Source: Prochlorococcus marinus str. MIT 9312 (GTDB taxonomy: Bacteria > Cyanobacteriota > Cyanobacteriia > PCC-6307 > Cyanobiaceae). Taken from it: a stretch of DNA of 64,000 nucleotides. Location of the stretch: contig NC_007577.1 of assembly GCF_000012645.1 (NCBI RefSeq), positions 744,001 through 808,000 on the forward strand, written 5' to 3'. A model generated the notes under the pieces. The model ran no database searches and was not told the origin of the DNA. It saw nothing but the letters and a program-made list of their open reading frames with translations. The stretch's first letter is position 1, and the number at the start of each line of letters is the position of its first letter. The position numbers and the translations under genes were made by a program. Below, piece by piece: positions 43,678 through 54,043 of this stretch.

Positions 43678-45120
43678 ATGGATTTTAATTCTCTCAGAAA
43701 GAAAATTATTACTAAAAAAGCTTCCGTTAAGGAATTAGTAAATGATATTTTTTTAAAAATCGATTCTGATGATCCTGAAATTAATTCATATATTTGTACT
43801 ACAAAAGATAATGCAATCCAGCAAGCTGAAAATATAGATAAATTAATTCAAAATGAAGAAATACTTCCTCCTCTTGCAGGAATGCCAATAGCAATTAAAG
43901 ATAATATTTGCACTAAGGGTGTCCATACCACTTGTGCGAGTAAAATGCTCAAAGGTTTTATCGCACCGTATGAGTCCACAGCTTCAGATAAATTATGGTC
44001 CTCAGGTGGCATTTGTTTAGGCAAAACAAATTTGGATGAATTTGCAATGGGCAGTTCAACAGAAACTTCTGTATTTGGCGTTACTTCAAACCCTTGGGAT
44101 ATTAGTAGAGTTCCAGGAGGAAGTTCTGGAGGCAGTGCCGCTTCTGTTGCTGCTGGATTATGTTCTGCAGCTATAGGTTCTGATACTGGAGGATCAATAA
44201 GACAACCAGCTTCATTTTGTGGTGTTGTAGGACTTAAGCCTACCTATGGAAGAGTAAGTAGATGGGGACTAGTAGCATTTGCTAGTTCTCTTGATCAAAT
44301 TGGTCCAATTACAAATACTGTCTCAGATGCCGCTGAAATTCTTTATTCAATATCTGGTAAAGATCCCTTAGATTCAACATGTCTTGATCAACCAGTACCA
44401 AATTATTTGATTAATTTAAATAAGTCTATAAAGGATTTAAAAATTGGAATCATTAAAGAATGCTTTGAACATCCTGGTCTTAATACCGAAGTTAAAGATT
44501 CTGTTCTTTGTGGAGTAGAAAGATTCAAAAACTTAGGAGCCGAAATTATTGAAGTTGAATGTCCTAGGTTCAACGACGGAATTGCCACATATTATGTAAT
44601 TGCCCCTTCTGAAGCATCTGCAAATTTAGCTAGATACGATGGAGTTAAATATGGTTTCAGATCAGAAGAAGGTTCTAATCTTATAGATATGACTTCAAAA
44701 AGTAGAGCTGAAGGATTTGGAGATGAAGTTCAGAGAAGAATTTTGATAGGAACTTATGCTTTGTCCGCAGGATACAGTGACGCATACTATAAGAAAGCAC
44801 AAAAAGTTAGAACATTAATAAGAAATGATTTTGATAAAGCTTTTAAAAAAGTAGATATTTTATTAACTCCGACTTGTCCAACTACCGCTTTTTTAAAAGG
44901 TGATTTTAGCAACGATCCTCTTTCCATGTATTTGTCTGACCTCTTAACTGTTCCCGCAAATTTAGCAGGACTCCCAGCTATCAGTATCCCTTGTGGTTTT
45001 GATACTAAAGGATTACCTATAGGACTTCAATTAATAGGTAATGTATTGGAAGAGGATAAAATATTGAATGCAGCACATATTTTTGAAATTGATGCTCAAG
45101 TAATTAAGAATAGACTTTGA
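43678..45120 (+). CDS. gatA: Glu-tRNA(Gln) amidotransferase subunit A
   Basis: A 480-aa amidase-signature enzyme. The Ser-cisSer-Lys triad is complete: Lys in [12 protein letters not shown] near 73, cis-Ser in [17 protein letters not shown] near 147 and nucleophile Ser in [16 protein letters not shown] near 170. It hydrolyses glutamine to supply ammonia for converting Glu-tRNA(Gln) to Gln-tRNA(Gln), as cyanobacteria lack GlnRS. gatB and gatC are elsewhere. Confidence 0.97.
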   Translation: MDFNSLRKKIITKKASVKELVNDIFLKIDSDDPEINSYICTTKDNAIQQAENIDKLIQNEEILPPLAGMPIAIKDNICTKGVHTTCASKMLKGFIAPYESTASDKLWSSGGICLGKTNLDEFAMGSSTETSVFGVTSNPWDISRVPGGSSGGSAASVAAGLCSAAIGSDTGGSIRQPASFCGVVGLKPTYGRVSRWGLVAFASSLDQIGPITNTVSDAAEILYSISGKDPLDSTCLDQPVPNYLINLNKSIKDLKIGIIKECFEHPGLNTEVKDSVLCGVERFKNLGAEIIEVECPRFNDGIATYYVIAPSEASANLARYDGVKYGFRSEEGSNLIDMTSKSRAEGFGDEVQRRILIGTYALSAGYSDAYYKKAQKVRTLIRNDFDKAFKKVDILLTPTCPTTAFLKGDFSNDPLSMYLSDLLTVPANLAGLPAISIPCGFDTKGLPIGLQLIGNVLEEDKILNAAHIFEIDAQVIKNRL

Positions 45121-45210
45121 TTCTAAATTTGTATTAATAATTAATTTGTAATCACAAAATATAGACCTTTTAAAAATTTTCTCTATCTTATATATATAAA
45201 TAGATTGAGT

Positions 45211-48200
45211 ATGGGTTTCATTCCACTTCATAATCATAGTGATTACAGTCTTCTTGATGGGGCAAGTCAAATTTCTAAAATTGTAGATAGAGCTTGCGAA
45301 CTTGGAATGGATTCTATTGCCCTGACAGATCATGGAGTTATGTATGGAGTTCTTGATTTGGTCAAGAAGTGTAAGGAGAAAGGTATAAAACCAATTATTG
45401 GTAATGAAATGTATGTGATTAATGGTTCTATTGATGATCCTCAACCTAAAAAAGAAAAAAGATATCATTTGGTTGTTTTAGCAAAGAACCGTACTGGCTA
45501 TAAGAATCTCGTAAAGTTAACAACAATTAGTCACTTAAATGGGATGAGAGGTCGAGGAATTTTTTCTAGACCTTGTATTGATAAATTTCTTTTAAGTAAA
45601 TATAGCGAGGGTCTTATAATTTCTACAGCTTGTCTTGGCGGAGAGATCCCTCAGGCCATCTTAAAAGGAAGATTAGATGTGGCAGAGGATATAGCTCTTT
45701 GGTATAAAAATTTATTTGCAGATGATTTTTATCTGGAAATACAAGATCACGGCTCTATTGAGGATAGAATTGTTAACATTGAATTATTAAGAATTGGGAA
45801 GAAGCATCAAATAAAAGTTATCGCTACCAATGATGCTCACTACTTATCAAATATGGATGTTGAAGCACATGATGCTTTGCTTTGTGTATTAACGGGAAAA
45901 CTAATAAGCGATGAAAAAAGATTGAGATATACCGGTACAGAATATATTAAAAGTGAAAATGAAATGCTTGAACTTTTTAAGGATCACATTGATGATGAAT
46001 CAATTAAAGAGGCAGTGAACAATACAGTAGAAATTTCGCAAAAAATTGAAGTTTTTGATTTGTTTGGTAAATATAGAATGCCAAAATTCCCGCTTAACGA
46101 AGACACAGATTCATTTTCTCTACTAACGCAATTATCTAATGAAGGTCTTTTAAAAAGACTTAAAAAAAATACTCTGACAGAAGTTGATGAGAATTATAAA
46201 AAAAGATTATCTTCGGAATTGAAAATCATAAAAGATATGGGTTTCCCAGATTATTTTTTGGTTGTTTGGGACTATATCAAATTTGCTAGAGATAACTCTA
46301 TCCCAGTAGGACCAGGTAGAGGTTCTGCAGCAGGTTCGTTAGTAGCCTATGCTCTTCAAATCACAAATATAGATCCTGTTGAGCATGGATTATTATTTGA
46401 GAGATTTTTAAATCCTGCAAGAAAGTCTATGCCAGATATTGATACTGACTTTTGTATTGATAGGAGAAATGAAGTTATTGATTATGTTACTAATCGCTAT
46501 GGAGAGGATAAAGTTGCTCAAATAATTACTTTTAATAAAATGACTTCTAAGGCGGTTTTAAAAGATGTTGCAAGGGTTCTAGATATTCCTTATGGAGAGG
46601 CAGATAAATTAGCTAAGTTAATACCCGTTGTAAGAGGTAAACCCCATAAACTTAATGAAATGATTGATAAGAATTCACCTAGCCAAGAGTTTAGAGATAA
46701 ATATATTAATGACAATAGGGTAAAAAAATGGATTGATTTGGCTTTGAGAATTGAAGGAACTAATAAAACATATGGAGTCCATGCTGCAGGAGTTGTTATT
46801 GCGTCAGATCCTCTTGACGAACTTGTACCTCTTCAAAGGAATAATGAGGGACAAATAATAACCCAATATTCTATGGATGATATTGAATCACTTGGACTAT
46901 TGAAAATGGATTTCTTGGGTCTTAAGAATCTTACGATGATTGAAAAGACAGTTTCTCTGATTAATCAATCCACTGGAAAGACAATAAATATTGATAACTT
47001 ACCCCAAAATGATGATAAAACATTTGAGCTTATTGGTAGAGGAGATCTTGAAGGTATATTTCAACTTGAATCTTCTGGTATGAAACAGGTTGTAAAGGAC
47101 TTTAAGCCTAACTCACTTGAGGATATTTCATCTATCTTAGCTCTTTATAGACCTGGTCCTCTTGATGCTGGCCTAATACCTAAATTCATAAATCGAAAAA
47201 ATGGAAACGAAAAGGTTGATTTCCCTCATCCTTTCATAAAGTCAATTCTTACCGAAACCTATGGAATTATGGTTTATCAAGAACAAATTATGAAAATTGC
47301 TCAAGACTTAGCCGGTTATTCTCTTGGTGATGCTGATTTACTTCGAAGAGCAATGGGAAAAAAGAAAGTATCAGAGATGGTTAAGCATAGGAATATATTT
47401 GTAGACGGCTCTATGAAAAAGGGCGTAAATGAAAAATTAGCGAATGATCTTTTTGATCAAATGGTTTTATTTGCAGAATATTGTTTTAACAAAAGCCACT
47501 CAACTGCTTATGGTGCAGTAACTTATCAAACTGCATTTTTAAAAGCCCATTTTCCTGTTGCATATATGGCAGCCCTTTTAAGTGTGAATTCTGGCTCCAG
47601 TGACAAGATGCAAAGATATATTTCTAATTGTTATTCGATGGGAATAGAAGTTATTTCACCAAGCATTAATTTCTCTGGAATTGATTTCACTATTAAAAAT
47701 AATCAGATTTTATTTGGTCTGTCTGCAATTAAAAACTTAGGAGATTCTGCTATAAGAAATATAATTGAAAATCGTAATAATTCCGGAAGTTTTAAGTCAC
47801 TATCCGATCTGTGTGATCGTTTACCTTCAAATGTTCTTAACAAAAGAAGTATTGAATCTCTAATTCTTTGTGGAGCACTTGATGAGTTTTCAAATAATAA
47901 TAATAGAGCTCAATTATTGTCAGATCTAGAACATGTCATTGAATGGGCCTCTTCACGAAATCGTGATAGATTATCTGGCCAAGGAAATCTATTTGACTCT
48001 AAAGAAGAATTTTCAAATGTAGCATTTTCAGATTCACAATTAGCTAAGGTTGATGATTATTCACTTATTGATAAGTTAAAGCTTGAAAAGCAGCTTTTAG
48101 GCTTTTACTTATCTGATCATCCGCTAAAACATTTAACTAAGCCAGCAAAACTTGTATCTCCAATTAGTGTTTCGCAGTTAGAAGAAACAAAAGATAGAAC

Positions 48201-48708
48201 CAAAGTCTCTTTAGTTGGTATGATCCCTGAGTTGAAGCAAATCACTACGAGAAAAGGAGATAGGATGGCTATAGTTCAGCTTGAAGATCTTTCTGGCAGT
48301 TGTGAAGCAATAGTTTTTCCTAAAACCTATGTCAGATTATCAGAATTTCTTTTGACTGATACTAGATTATTAGTCTGGGGAACGATAGATAAAAAAAGTG
48401 ATAAAACTCAATTAATAATCGATGATTGCAGAGAAATAGATAACCTTAAATTACTTATTATTAATCTTGAAAGTTCTCAAGCATCAGATGTAAGAGTACA
48501 AAATACGTTAAGAGACTGTTTAATTAAATTTAAGCCAGATAAAGGTAAATGTGGAATTAAGATTCCAGTTTTAGCTGCAGTAAGAAGTAAAAATAGCGTT
48601 ACCTACGTTAAATTTGGTGAACAATTCTGTATTGGAGATATCCAAGGTGCATGCAAATTATTGGAAAATAAATCATTCCATGTTAATTTGAAATCTTTAG
48701 TTTCCTAA
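45211..48708 (+). CDS. dnaE: DNA polymerase III alpha subunit
   Basis: A 1165-aa replicative polymerase. The N-terminal PHP domain begins FIPLHNHSDYSLLDGASQI. The polymerase core has PVGPGRGSAAGSLVAYAL near 370, MPDIDTDFCIDRRNEVIDY with two catalytic Asp near 410, and the third-Asp region further on. The C-terminal part has helix-hairpin-helix and OB-fold regions (VSLVGMIPELKQITTRKGDRM). I chose the ATG at 45211, two codons after an in-frame TTG. The frame is intact with no intein. Confidence 0.97.
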   Translation: MGFIPLHNHSDYSLLDGASQISKIVDRACELGMDSIALTDHGVMYGVLDLVKKCKEKGIKPIIGNEMYVINGSIDDPQPKKEKRYHLVVLAKNRTGYKNLVKLTTISHLNGMRGRGIFSRPCIDKFLLSKYSEGLIISTACLGGEIPQAILKGRLDVAEDIALWYKNLFADDFYLEIQDHGSIEDRIVNIELLRIGKKHQIKVIATNDAHYLSNMDVEAHDALLCVLTGKLISDEKRLRYTGTEYIKSENEMLELFKDHIDDESIKEAVNNTVEISQKIEVFDLFGKYRMPKFPLNEDTDSFSLLTQLSNEGLLKRLKKNTLTEVDENYKKRLSSELKIIKDMGFPDYFLVVWDYIKFARDNSIPVGPGRGSAAGSLVAYALQITNIDPVEHGLLFERFLNPARKSMPDIDTDFCIDRRNEVIDYVTNRYGEDKVAQIITFNKMTSKAVLKDVARVLDIPYGEADKLAKLIPVVRGKPHKLNEMIDKNSPSQEFRDKYINDNRVKKWIDLALRIEGTNKTYGVHAAGVVIASDPLDELVPLQRNNEGQIITQYSMDDIESLGLLKMDFLGLKNLTMIEKTVSLINQSTGKTINIDNLPQNDDKTFELIGRGDLEGIFQLESSGMKQVVKDFKPNSLEDISSILALYRPGPLDAGLIPKFINRKNGNEKVDFPHPFIKSILTETYGIMVYQEQIMKIAQDLAGYSLGDADLLRRAMGKKKVSEMVKHRNIFVDGSMKKGVNEKLANDLFDQMVLFAEYCFNKSHSTAYGAVTYQTAFLKAHFPVAYMAALLSVNSGSSDKMQRYISNCYSMGIEVISPSINFSGIDFTIKNNQILFGLSAIKNLGDSAIRNIIENRNNSGSFKSLSDLCDRLPSNVLNKRSIESLILCGALDEFSNNNNRAQLLSDLEHVIEWASSRNRDRLSGQGNLFDSKEEFSNVAFSDSQLAKVDDYSLIDKLKLEKQLLGFYLSDHPLKHLTKPAKLVSPISVSQLEETKDRTKVSLVGMIPELKQITTRKGDRMAIVQLEDLSGSCEAIVFPKTYVRLSEFLLTDTRLLVWGTIDKKSDKTQLIIDDCREIDNLKLLIINLESSQASDVRVQNTLRDCLIKFKPDKGKCGIKIPVLAAVRSKNSVTYVKFGEQFCIGDIQGACKLLENKSFHVNLKSLVS

Positions 48709-48713
48709 TTTAG

Positions 48714-49160
48714 CTATTTATCTTCAAAGTTTTGAGTAGCAGGCTTGAAGGCTGCTTTTGCTCTTTGTATGTTCATTGGAATATTTTCAATTCCGAAAAA
48801 AGAACCAGGCTCCTTATCCCAACTAGCTGATAATATTCCAAAACTTAATCCTGCAAGACCCAACAAGAAAAACAATGCTGAAATTGCAATTGTTGAAGAA
48901 GGAGGTATTTCAGCAATATTTTTTGTAACAATAATGTAGCTCACAACAAAAACGGACATACCCATTATTGTCGGTATTCCAGCGGTAAAAAATATTCTTC
49001 TTGCCATTCTATCAGCTACATATTTAGGGATCCCACTTGATGGTTGCTTTGGGGTGATTAATGTATTAGATGTTTTTTCTAGATTGGCAAAAGAAGTTTT
49101 CTCAGATACATTTTTTTTCTTTGTCTTAAGTATCTTTTTTTGTGATTGTTTTTTTTTCAT
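48714..49160 (-). CDS. PAM68-like photosystem II assembly factor
   Basis: A 148-aa membrane protein. A basic, Lys-rich N-terminal tail of about 40 residues is followed by GIPKYVADRMARRIFFTAGIPTIMGMSVF leading into the first membrane helix, a second helix (STIAISALFFLLGLAGLSFGIL), then SASWDKEPGSFFGIENIPMNI. This is the PAM68/DUF3464 layout. Plant and cyanobacterial members help insert chlorophyll into CP47 during PSII assembly. It is convergent with dnaE, with a 5-base gap. Confidence 0.87.
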   Translation of the reverse strand: MKKKQSQKKILKTKKKNVSEKTSFANLEKTSNTLITPKQPSSGIPKYVADRMARRIFFTAGIPTIMGMSVFVVSYIIVTKNIAEIPPSSTIAISALFFLLGLAGLSFGILSASWDKEPGSFFGIENIPMNIQRAKAAFKPATQNFEDK

Positions 49161-49169
49161 TAATGGAAA

Positions 49170-49439
49170 TCAGCCTCTGATTCCGATTTTCTTTACTAGA
49201 TCTTGATATTTTTGAACGTTTTTGTCTTTTATGTAGGATAGCAATCTTTTTCTTTTACCAATCATTTTTAACAATCCTTGCCTTGAGGCAAAATCATGAA
49301 TGTTGCCTTGTAGATGTTCACTTAATTTTGAAATCCTTTTAGAGAGCATTGCAACTTGAACTTCCACTGATCCAGTATCAGTTGCATGAACTTGATGGGT
49401 TTCAATAAGTTTCTGTTTTTCGGCCGTATCTAATGACAT
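49170..49439 (-). CDS. rpsO: 30S ribosomal protein S15
   Basis: An 89-aa protein of exact family length with [20 protein letters not shown] (residues 14-33), [33 protein letters not shown] spread over 46-70. It binds 16S rRNA helix 22 in the 30S platform. It lies between the PAM68-like gene (9 bases downstream) and ruvA (32 bases upstream). Confidence 0.98.
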   Translation of the reverse strand: MSLDTAEKQKLIETHQVHATDTGSVEVQVAMLSKRISKLSEHLQGNIHDFASRQGLLKMIGKRKRLLSYIKDKNVQKYQDLVKKIGIRG

Positions 49440-49471
49440 AAAATTAATTTTCTTAAATCTATATTACTACG

Positions 49472-50149
49472 TTATCTGACTATATTACTACTATCATTAT
49501 CTAAATAATTCATAGCTAACATTAATAAATTTTCAAATGATGTATCTTTTTCCTTTTTAGTAAGGCTATCTATTTCTTTGCTAATGATTGGCAAAATACT
49601 TTTTATTTCATTCTTAGTGTAGTTTAAGGACTTTAAGGTTAATTCAATGTCACTCACAATTTTATTAATTTTATTATCCTTAATATGAAATTCATCTTTG
49701 CTTTTTTCTTCCTGAATTTTTAATTCGTTTCTAAATTTACTTTTTAATTCTAAAATTAACCTCTCACTCATTTTTTGTCCTATACCAGGTACGGAACAAA
49801 TTAATTTTTTGTTTTGTGTATTAATTGCATTGATTACTTCACTAATGGAAAATTTACTTAATATACCCATACCAATTTGGGAACCAACACCTCTAATATT
49901 TAAAATTTCAATAAAAAAATTTTTTTGATCCTTCGAGCTAAATCCAAATAATAAATCTGAATCTTCTTTTTTAATATGTTTTATCCAAAGAGTGATGTTT
50001 TTATTAGTTATCTGATTCGTTTTTAATTTGAGAAATAAAGATTCTAAGACTTGAATTTCGTACCCTAATCCTTGACAATTTATTAAAAGAAAAAATTTTT
50101 GATTAGTTTGCCATAATTCAACCAATTCTCCACTAATCCAACTAATCAA
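49472..50149 (-). CDS. ruvA: Holliday junction branch migration protein RuvA
   Basis: A 225-aa protein. Domain I is an OB-fold (ISWISGELVELWQ, LLINCQGLGYEIQV). Domain II has two helix-hairpin-helix motifs: FIEILNIRGVGSQIGMGIL near 82-100 and LICSVPGIGQKMSERLILELKSKF near 118-141. The C-terminal RuvB-contact domain (ELTLKSLNYTKNEI) is present. The tetramer holds the junction while RuvB pumps DNA. ruvB is not adjacent. Confidence 0.95.
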   Translation of the reverse strand: MISWISGELVELWQTNQKFFLLINCQGLGYEIQVLESLFLKLKTNQITNKNITLWIKHIKKEDSDLLFGFSSKDQKNFFIEILNIRGVGSQIGMGILSKFSISEVINAINTQNKKLICSVPGIGQKMSERLILELKSKFRNELKIQEEKSKDEFHIKDNKINKIVSDIELTLKSLNYTKNEIKSILPIISKEIDSLTKKEKDTSFENLLMLAMNYLDNDSSNIVR

Positions 50150-50527
50150 TTAACCACCATCCACCTGACATCCAATTAGTGCTCCTGCAGTTCCTCCAGC
50201 AGGTACTGCCCAAAATCTATCTTTCCCTCTAGAGGAGGAAAGTGCTATTCCAGCACCAAGAAGACCTCCAATAACTGTACCTTCACTGCAGTCATTATCA
50301 TCTATTATTTCAGCTTGTCTTTGTCCACCACAGGGGATTACCACATCTACTTCATAGCTTTTTACGTATCCTGGATTTGTTTTTGTTCCGGGAATATATT
50401 CTTCTCTATATTCAGTTCTTGTACAAGTTACTGACTTGGGAGTTGTTGCCTTAACTTGAGGAATAGGAGAGAAGCAAAACAATAAAGCTAAATAGAAAAA
50501 TTTCACTGTTTTTTTTATTCTTTTCAT
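50150..50527 (-). CDS. Exported glycine-zipper-like protein (125 aa)
   Basis: A 125-aa protein with signal peptide (KFFYLALLFCFSPIPQVKA, cut near residue 27) and a Cys-containing mature part (TCTRTEYREEY, VVIPCGGQ, NDCSEGTV, GCQVDGG; four cysteines, possibly two disulfides). GTVIGGLLGAGIALSSSRGKDRF followed by AVPAGGTAGALIG resembles the glycine-zipper of outer-membrane-associated proteins (SmtA/Rick_17kDa type). It starts one base before the ruvA coding end boundary and 3 bases after the EamA gene. Function unknown. Confidence 0.62.
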   Translation of the reverse strand: MKRIKKTVKFFYLALLFCFSPIPQVKATTPKSVTCTRTEYREEYIPGTKTNPGYVKSYEVDVVIPCGGQRQAEIIDDNDCSEGTVIGGLLGAGIALSSSRGKDRFWAVPAGGTAGALIGCQVDGG

Positions 50528-50530
50528 ATT

Positions 50531-51421
50531 CTATGTCTTTTTGATTATTTTGGTAGTAGAAATAATAGTTCCTAATAAAACTAATGAGGCCCCTAATAAA
50601 AAATTAATGTTAATTATTTCACTGAAAAACAAAACTCCCCAAATTGACCCAAATAAAACTTGCAAATAGTTAATTGTTGAAGCTTCAGAAGCAGGTAAAT
50701 TTTTTAAACCTACTGTTAAGAAAGTCTGACCTAATTGAGTAAATAAGCCAATACCCATTATCCAAACTAATTCATTCCAATTTGGGGTAACCCAGTTCAT
50801 TAATACAATTGGCAATAGAGTTATAAAAGAAACAAGTGGGAAATATTCAATAATTACATAAACATCTTCAGTAAATGAAAGTTTCTTAACTGTAACGTAA
50901 GCCAATGCAGTGCAGATTGCACCAAGAAATGCTATTGAAATCGAAACATTTTCAATTTCAACGTTTATATAAGATAATTGACTAGGATTAATTATTACTA
51001 ATATTCCAATCCAGCCAATAATTAAAGCAATAATTATATTCCGAGTTATTTTTTCGTTTATAAATATGCCAGCAAATATAGATATAAAAATGGGATATGT
51101 GTATTGAATAACTGTAGATATACTAAGGGGCATATTTCTTATCGCATAAAAAACACAAACTAAAGCTAATGTTCCTAAAACACCTCTTAAGATAAGTAAT
51201 GGTCTATTTTTGCCCCAAGGATTTATATTTTTTAGATTAATTATGAATAATGTAATCATTAAACTTATAAATGATCTGAAAAAAACTAATTCATAAATAG
51301 GTATCCTTTCATCAATATTTTTTACGCACAAAGTCATCAAACTAAAGAAGAATGAAGCAAATACCAAATTAAATTTATTCAAAGAATTAAATTTTTTTTC
51401 TAATACTGCGATATTTATCAT
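50531..51421 (-). CDS. DMT-superfamily (EamA) transporter
   Basis: A 296-aa membrane protein with ten predicted helices in two EamA repeats (residues about 18-145 and 160-290). Signature segments are YELVFFRSFISLMITLF, NMPLSISTVIQYTYPIFISIFAGIFINEKI, and in the second half LPASEASTINYLQVLFGSIWGVLFFSEII. Such proteins export or import small metabolites such as amino acids or nucleosides; the substrate is not predictable. Divergent from dnaG. Confidence 0.88.
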   Translation of the reverse strand: MINIAVLEKKFNSLNKFNLVFASFFFSLMTLCVKNIDERIPIYELVFFRSFISLMITLFIINLKNINPWGKNRPLLILRGVLGTLALVCVFYAIRNMPLSISTVIQYTYPIFISIFAGIFINEKITRNIIIALIIGWIGILVIINPSQLSYINVEIENVSISIAFLGAICTALAYVTVKKLSFTEDVYVIIEYFPLVSFITLLPIVLMNWVTPNWNELVWIMGIGLFTQLGQTFLTVGLKNLPASEASTINYLQVLFGSIWGVLFFSEIININFLLGASLVLLGTIISTTKIIKKT

Positions 51422-51515
51422 TTTTAAAATAGTTTTATTGTGAAATTAAGTAGATTCTTATTTGATTTTGAACTATAACAATTAAATCATTATTTATTTT
51501 TTGATAATAATCTCA

Positions 51516-53549
51516 ATGGTTCATTCTATACACCCAAGAACTATTCAAGAGGTTAAAGAAAAGGCAGATATTGTTGACGTTATATCTGAACATATTGTTT
51601 TAAAGAAGAAAGGCAAGGAATTTGTTGGGATTTGCCCTTTTCATGATGATAATAAGCCATCTATGACAGTATCACCTAGTAAACAATTCTATTATTGTTT
51701 TTCTTGTGGTGCTGGTGGTAACTCTATTAAATTTTTAATGGAATTTACTCGTGCAAATTTTTCAGATGTTGTACTTTCTCTCGCTAAAAAAAATAATATT
51801 AATGTTGAAAATCTCGAGGGTCCCCAAGTAGAAGCTTATAAAAAACAATTATCTAGAAAGGAAGAGCTTTATAAAATATTAAGAGTCACTAAAAATTGGT
51901 TTAAGTCTCAATTAAATAATTCTCTTGGTGTTGAAGCTATGAAATATTTAACATCAAAGAGAAACTTGAGTAAGAAGATTATTGATAATTTTGAATTAGG
52001 TTTTGCCCCAAATTCATGGAATGATTTATTCAACTATCTATCCAAGGTAGAAAAATTTCCTATTAATTTAATATTAGCTTCAGGCCTTGCAATTTCTAAA
52101 GATAATTCGGATAAGATTTATGATCGTTTTAGAAATAGATTAATTGTTCCAATACATGATATGCAGGGAAGAGTAGTTGCTTTTGGTGGAAGATCTCTTG
52201 ATGGTCAGGAACCTAAATACCTTAATTCTCCTGAATCAGAGATATTTGAAAAGGGCAAAATGTTGTTTGCATTCGAAAAAGCTTCTAGCAATATTAGGAA
52301 AAGAGATAAAGCTATTCTTGTTGAAGGCTACTTTGATGTTATTTCTCTTCATTCAAAGGGGATTACTAATTCTGTTGCCTCTCTGGGTACCGCATTAAAT
52401 AAGTATCAAATTTCTCAACTTTGCAGATGTACAGATAATAAAAACATAATTTTGAATTTTGATTCTGATAATGCTGGAATTTTAGCTACGAAAAGAGTAA
52501 TAAAAGAAGTCGAAAGCTTATCTCTCCATGATCAAATTAATCTTAAGATACTTCAACTAAAAGATTTTAAAGATCCTGACGAATATTTGAATAGTCATAC
52601 TCCTGAAGATTATTTTAATTTAATTGATAATTCATCCTTTTGGATTGATTGGGAGATTGATCAGATCTTTAAAGATAAAGATTTAACTAAGTCTGAAATT
52701 TTCCAGAGTGTTATTTCGTCATTGGTAAAATTGTTGAGTAAATTACCTCATTCATCAACCAGAACTCATTATCTACAAAAAGTTTCCGAACAATTAAGTA
52801 AGGGACAAGCTAGGTTAGCAATACAGTTTGAACAAGATTTAAGAAATCAAGTAAAGGGATTTCGTTGGCATGGTAGATCAAAAAAATTTGAACAACCAAA
52901 TGAAATTTCCCGACGGGAGAAAAATGAATCGGAAATAATCTTTTATTATTTACATTGTCCAGATCTTAGGCTATTTATTCGTGATGAATTTCTTAAAAGA
53001 GAAATTAATGGTTTTAATACTAGTTATATTCAAAGTTTATGGGAAGCTATTTCAAAAATTGAACAAAATAATCTAGGTTTAAACTACTTAAATGATTTAA
53101 AACAATCAAATAGTCAAATTCTTCAAAAAGAGTTTTCTGCTATTAACTTAATTTCACTTTTGCCTGACTACTTAGCTCTTGATAATCTTGAATCATCAAA
53201 TAAAATTAATATTTTTGTTAATCCAAATGAGTTGTTTTTAACATTGCTTAGTAATCCTAAGGACAATTTACTGGGAACTTTATCACTTCTTGAAAAATAT
53301 AATTCTTTAAAAAGATGTAGACACTTGATCGAATCTTGGGGATCTCAAAGATTAAAAACTTTAGAAAATTGTATATCTATTTTAATTGATAATCCTTCCT
53401 CTGGTTCCTCAAATACAAATAAAGAGATAGATGATCTTTTTAAGGAATTAAACTCTGATGCCATTAAATTTCAGGAATTATATTACTTAGAAAGACAACA
53501 TATAAATTTTTTAGACAAACAACGCTGTGGTAATTTCATTGCTAGTTAA
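51516..53549 (+). CDS. dnaG: DNA primase
   Basis: A 677-aa primase. The zinc-binding domain has CPFHDDNKPSMTVSPSKQFYYC then FSCGAGG (split across residues about 40-70; Cys-x2-His and Cys-x2-Cys ligands). The catalytic core follows, with GRVVAFGGRSLDG and the TOPRIM domain (AILVEGYFDVISLHSKGITNSVASLGTAL near 265-293; acidic LNFDSDNAGI near 315). The C-terminal DnaB-contact part is divergent. I use the ATG at 51516, five codons inside a longer TTG frame. It makes RNA primers for replication. Confidence 0.96.
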   Translation: MVHSIHPRTIQEVKEKADIVDVISEHIVLKKKGKEFVGICPFHDDNKPSMTVSPSKQFYYCFSCGAGGNSIKFLMEFTRANFSDVVLSLAKKNNINVENLEGPQVEAYKKQLSRKEELYKILRVTKNWFKSQLNNSLGVEAMKYLTSKRNLSKKIIDNFELGFAPNSWNDLFNYLSKVEKFPINLILASGLAISKDNSDKIYDRFRNRLIVPIHDMQGRVVAFGGRSLDGQEPKYLNSPESEIFEKGKMLFAFEKASSNIRKRDKAILVEGYFDVISLHSKGITNSVASLGTALNKYQISQLCRCTDNKNIILNFDSDNAGILATKRVIKEVESLSLHDQINLKILQLKDFKDPDEYLNSHTPEDYFNLIDNSSFWIDWEIDQIFKDKDLTKSEIFQSVISSLVKLLSKLPHSSTRTHYLQKVSEQLSKGQARLAIQFEQDLRNQVKGFRWHGRSKKFEQPNEISRREKNESEIIFYYLHCPDLRLFIRDEFLKREINGFNTSYIQSLWEAISKIEQNNLGLNYLNDLKQSNSQILQKEFSAINLISLLPDYLALDNLESSNKINIFVNPNELFLTLLSNPKDNLLGTLSLLEKYNSLKRCRHLIESWGSQRLKTLENCISILIDNPSSGSSNTNKEIDDLFKELNSDAIKFQELYYLERQHINFLDKQRCGNFIAS

Positions 53550-53565
53550 TCTCTTTTCTTTAAAT

Positions 53566-54033
53566 TTATAGGCAGTATTTTTTAATCATATTTTTTACCT
53601 TTTTGGGTTTATCTTCAAGAATATAAGCTTCTACTTCTTTTGCATAAGTTCCAGAAAAATTGGAAGTAGAGAATTCTAATGCGTTCCTCTTACTTTGATG
53701 TAATTTACCTTCTAAATTTTTTATATCCCCCACCGTTTTATTGTTATTACATTTTTGTATGGCATGAGTGGCTTCATGTCTTAATGCTTTTCTTATTGCT
53801 AATTCTGTTTTGAAGTTATCTTTGTTTGGTTGCCGCTTTTTATTTATATAATTTGTTTTCCTTTTTGCATTCTCAGTACATATTATTATTTTATTTTCTT
53901 CAAAATTGTGTAGTCCTTTTATCTCTTTGTTTGAGAGACATTCAATTTTATTTTCTTCAACTATGTAGTTTGCTTGTATTAATAAGTCTAGAATCTCTTT
54001 ATCTAATTTGCTTAAAAATATTATAAATTCCAT
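53566..54033 (-). CDS. HExxH metallopeptidase-like protein of Atp23/M76 type, in the umuDC cassette
   Basis: A 155-aa soluble protein. The zinc-peptidase motif is HEATHA in AIRKALRHEATHAIQKCN near residues 88-105, preceded by IIICTENAKRK near 49; in the Atp23/XRCC6BP1 (M76) family the same order occurs: a Cys-containing strand, then HExxHA followed by a Cys. An acidic helix follows (YAKEVEAYILED near 130) and could supply the third ligand. It begins 10 bases after the umuC stop, so it probably shares the LexA-controlled promoter. Function in the SOS response is inference. Confidence 0.6.
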   Translation of the reverse strand: MEFIIFLSKLDKEILDLLIQANYIVEENKIECLSNKEIKGLHNFEENKIIICTENAKRKTNYINKKRQPNKDNFKTELAIRKALRHEATHAIQKCNNNKTVGDIKNLEGKLHQSKRNALEFSTSNFSGTYAKEVEAYILEDKPKKVKNMIKKYCL

Positions 54034-54043
54034 TTTATTGTGT

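Noticed and set aside
45031-45468. 145-aa minus-strand ORF over the gatA end and dnaE start
   Set aside because: It lies antisense to the conserved N-terminal PHP region of dnaE and the C-terminus of gatA. Its composition is that of a reverse-strand shadow and no motif is visible.
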